In this document: positions 62,044-64,000 of the stretch, one piece after another
Layout: each line of letters starts with the position of its first letter
Position numbering within the stretch: position 1 is the first letter of the stretch
Source of the DNA: Streptomyces cinerochromogenes
Lineage (GTDB): Bacteria > Actinomycetota > Actinomycetes > Streptomycetales > Streptomycetaceae
Length of the DNA: 64,000 nucleotides
Reading direction: 5' to 3'
Assembly: GCF_014648635.1 (NCBI RefSeq)
Contig: NZ_BMRM01000019.1
Location: 62,001 to 126,000, forward strand
Program-made: the position numbers and the translations under genes
The notes under the pieces: model-generated
Seen by the model: only the letters and a program-made list of their open reading frames with translations
Told to the model about the DNA's origin: nothing
Database searches by the model: none

Positions 62044-63189
62044 ATGTCCCACACCCCCGTCGACAGGGCCGCTCCGCAGACGCCGCACCAGGATCTCCAC
62101 AGCGAGCTGGGCGCCCTGCGCGGTGAACACCCCGGACGAGCGAGAAACCCCGTCATCAAGGTGGCCGACCTGGCCTGGCTGGAGTTCGAGAAGCCGGACC
62201 TGGACCGGGCCGAGGTGTTCGCCCGGGACTTCGGGTTCGCGATCGCCGCCCGCACCGAGCGGGAGCTGTGGCTGCGCGGCACGTTCGCGGGCTCACCCTG
62301 CATGGTCATCCGCCGTGGGCGGGCGTCCCGTTTCGTCGGCCCGGCGTTCCGCGCGGCGGAGCGCGCCGATCTCGGCGGGCTCGCCCGTGCGACGGGCAGC
62401 GCCGTCCGGGACGCCGACGTACCCGGCGGTGGACAGGCGGTCACCCTGCTCGATCCCTCGGGCTTCCCGGTCCGGGTCGTGCACTGCGCCGAGCAGCTGC
62501 CCGCTCTTCCCGAGCAGCAGCCGCTGATCCTCAACACCGGTGCCGGAGGCCGCCGTACGAACGCCACCCAGCGCCCGCCCCGCGAGCCGTCGCGTATACA
62601 GCGGCTCGGGCACGTGGTGCTGGAGACACGGGTGTTCACGAGGGCTCTGGACTGGTACCTGGACACCCTCGGGATGATCGTCAGCGACTTCCTGTTCCTG
62701 GACGGGCAGCGCCGGCGCGGGCCGACCATGGCGTTCATCCGCTGCGACCAGGGCAGCGTCCCCGTGGACCACCACACCCTCGCCCTGCACCTGGGGCCCG
62801 GTACCGGGTACGTCCACTCGGCCTACCAAGTCACCGACCTTGACGCGATCGCGGTCGGCGGGGAGTACCTGGCCGAGCGCGGCTACCGGCGCAGCTGGGG
62901 CATCGGCCGGCACATCCAGGGCAGCCAGCTCTTCGACTACTGGCGCGACCCCGACCGCTTCATGCTGGAGCACTTCGCCGACGGCGACCTCTTCTCCTGC
63001 GACCTCGAACCCGGCTGGGCGCCGATGTCGGCGAGCGGCCTTGCCCAGTGGGGCCCGCCCGTCACCCGCGACTTCCTGGGCGCCGACCCCTCCCCCGCCA
63101 AGCTCCGCGAGGTCCTGTCGGCCCTGCGCGGCGACAACGAACTCGACCCCGCACGCCTGCTGGGCCTGATGAAAGCGATGAGCTCATGA
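62044..63189 (+). CDS. extradiol-dioxygenase-like (VOC fold) enzyme
   Basis: A 381-residue protein; ATG at 62044 with GGAGGACACC upstream. Two vicinal-oxygen-chelate halves: the N-terminal one ('VADLAWLEFEKPDLDRAEVF') appears structural; the C-terminal one holds probable iron ligands in 'LGHVVLETRVF', 'GYVHSAYQVTDLDA' and 'DRFMLEHFADGD'. This His-His-Glu pattern suits type I extradiol dioxygenases such as 2,3-dihydroxybiphenyl dioxygenase. The stop overlaps the next gene (ATGA), a fumarylacetoacetate-hydrolase-type protein, as in aromatic meta-cleavage operons. Confidence 0.85.
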   Translation: MSHTPVDRAAPQTPHQDLHSELGALRGEHPGRARNPVIKVADLAWLEFEKPDLDRAEVFARDFGFAIAARTERELWLRGTFAGSPCMVIRRGRASRFVGPAFRAAERADLGGLARATGSAVRDADVPGGGQAVTLLDPSGFPVRVVHCAEQLPALPEQQPLILNTGAGGRRTNATQRPPREPSRIQRLGHVVLETRVFTRALDWYLDTLGMIVSDFLFLDGQRRRGPTMAFIRCDQGSVPVDHHTLALHLGPGTGYVHSAYQVTDLDAIAVGGEYLAERGYRRSWGIGRHIQGSQLFDYWRDPDRFMLEHFADGDLFSCDLEPGWAPMSASGLAQWGPPVTRDFLGADPSPAKLREVLSALRGDNELDPARLLGLMKAMSS

Positions 63190-64000
63190 GCACCAACGTC
63201 CTGCGCACCACCGAAGGCTGGTGGGTCGTCCTCCCCCAAGCTCCCGACTCCGCTCGAGCGGGGGGGACCCCCACCGAGCGCGCCGTCCGCATCGAGACCC
63301 AGGCGGTCACCACCGCCGAGCTGCTCGCCGACCGGGACGCGGTCCACGAGGCCGCCGCCTCCGGCGAGAGCGGCACATCCGTCGCCGACCTGGTGGCGCT
63401 GCCCCCGGTCACCACCCCCTGCCGGGTGGTCGCCCAGATGGTCAACTACCGCAGCCACGCCAGGGATTCGGGCTTCACCGGCGACATCCCGCCCACCTTC
63501 TTCCGCAAGGCGTCCGGCTCGGTCAGCGGCCCCCGTGACACGATCGTCCGCCCGGCGCATGTGAGGTTCCTCGACTACGAGGTCGAACTCGGCCTCGTCA
63601 TGGGCGCGGCCCTGCCCGTGGGCACCGTCGTCGAGGAGCAGGACCTGCCCCGCTACGTCGCCGGCCTGGTCCTCACCAACGACGTCAGCGCCCGCGACGT
63701 ACAGCTGACCAAGACCCAGTTCTACGAGAGCAAGTCCTACCCGACCTTCACGCCGACGGGCCCGTACCTGGCCCTGCTGGAGCCCGAGGACTTCGCCCAC
63801 CTGCCGAACCTGCGGCTGCGGCTGAACGTCAACGGCGTACCGCGCCAGGACCGCACCCTCGCCGACATGATCGTACGGCCCGCGCAGGCGCTCACCCTGC
63901 TCGCCCGCTTCCAGGCCCTCGATCCGGGCGACCTGCTCCTGACCGGCACACCCGGCGGCACCGCCCTGAAGGCCCCGCCCAAGCCGGTCGAGAAGATCGC
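63186..64000 (+). CDS. fumarylacetoacetate hydrolase family protein (3' end outside window)
   Basis: It begins at an ATG overlapping the dioxygenase stop; 271 codons are seen and it runs off the edge. The FAH fold is shown by 'VAQMVNYRSHARDSG', 'PTFFRKASGSVSGPRDTIV', 'LDYEVELGLVMG', 'GLVLTNDVSARDVQLTK' and 'DPGDLLLTGTPGGTA'; the two Glu in 'DYEVELG' and the Asp in 'NDVSARD' are metal ligands. It would hydrate or cleave the ring-opened product. Residues about 16-29 are encoded by an inserted repeat (63231-63273), giving a 'QAPDSARAGGTP' segment that does not belong to the family. Confidence 0.92.
   Translation, partial: MSTNVLRTTEGWWVVLPQAPDSARAGGTPTERAVRIETQAVTTAELLADRDAVHEAAASGESGTSVADLVALPPVTTPCRVVAQMVNYRSHARDSGFTGDIPPTFFRKASGSVSGPRDTIVRPAHVRFLDYEVELGLVMGAALPVGTVVEEQDLPRYVAGLVLTNDVSARDVQLTKTQFYESKSYPTFTPTGPYLALLEPEDFAHLPNLRLRLNVNGVPRQDRTLADMIVRPAQALTLLARFQALDPGDLLLTGTPGGTALKAPPKPVEKI
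63231..63273. repeat. small GC-palindromic repeat inserted in frame in the FAH gene
   Basis: Poly-C (CTCCCCCAAGCTC) at the left and poly-G then poly-C (GGGGGGACCCCCA) at the right surround the palindrome CGCTCGAGCG (63251-63260). I recall nearly the same sequence occurring many times, usually between genes, in Streptomyces chromosomes. Here it lies inside a coding region and keeps the frame. Confidence 0.6.

Overview
The window looks like a Streptomyces chromosome segment. Support: very high G+C throughout, strong GC bias at third codon positions, GTG/TTG starts behind clear Shine-Dalgarno (SD) sequences, and typical actinomycete families (DUF5994, DUF5302, PucR regulators, CYP102-like P450, a cold-shock protein plus DEAD-box helicase, DesA3-like desaturase). 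I found no rRNA, tRNA or CRISPR array. Both ends cut through genes.

Layout. (1) 1-6.9 kb: four scattered DUF5994 paralogues, an SPFH/stomatin protein, a GNAT-AAA+ fusion, a membrane/winged-helix fusion and a CorA transporter. (2) 7.1-12.8 kb: a lipid desaturation region with a stand-alone acyl desaturase, then a PucR regulator divergent from a ferredoxin-reductase/desaturase pair, with IS110 and IS30 transposase scars on either side. (3) 12.8-17.5 kb: a cold-shock block on the minus strand (csp, DEAD-box helicase, CBS protein, small conserved protein), a DUF5302 gene, and a chimeric pseudogene joining an IS110 N-terminus to a helicase C-terminus.

(4) 18.0-40.7 kb is the main feature: a glycan-utilisation locus bounded by two paralogous LacI regulators. 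On the plus strand are a binding-protein sugar ABC importer without its own ATPase and a cytoplasmic GH63-type hydrolase. On the minus strand are eight secreted enzymes (CE1 esterase, GH29, GH59, GH39-like, GH27 and three GH54), and all eight carry ricin-type (QxW) lectin modules. The activities fit side-chain removal from a plant arabinogalactan-like polymer, import of the released sugars and intracellular cleavage, controlled by LacI repressors with visible operators. The polymer is my inference.

(5) 41.3-45.1 kb: a candidate small RNA or terminator element that resembles one at 8.4 kb, then a single-polypeptide restriction-modification protein with nuclease, N6-methylase and ISP-like target-recognition parts but no helicase. 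(6) 45.4-50.7 kb: stress and housekeeping genes (SRPBCC, beta carbonic anhydrase, lipid kinase, AI-2E-type transporter, HdeD). (7) 50.9-64 kb: oxidative catabolism, with a ferredoxin/ferredoxin-reductase/P450/alcohol-dehydrogenase operon, a His/Gly-repeat secreted protein, a TetR-controlled self-sufficient CYP102-type P450 with a dehydrogenase, and a second TetR divergent from an extradiol-dioxygenase-like and fumarylacetoacetate-hydrolase pair that runs off the end.
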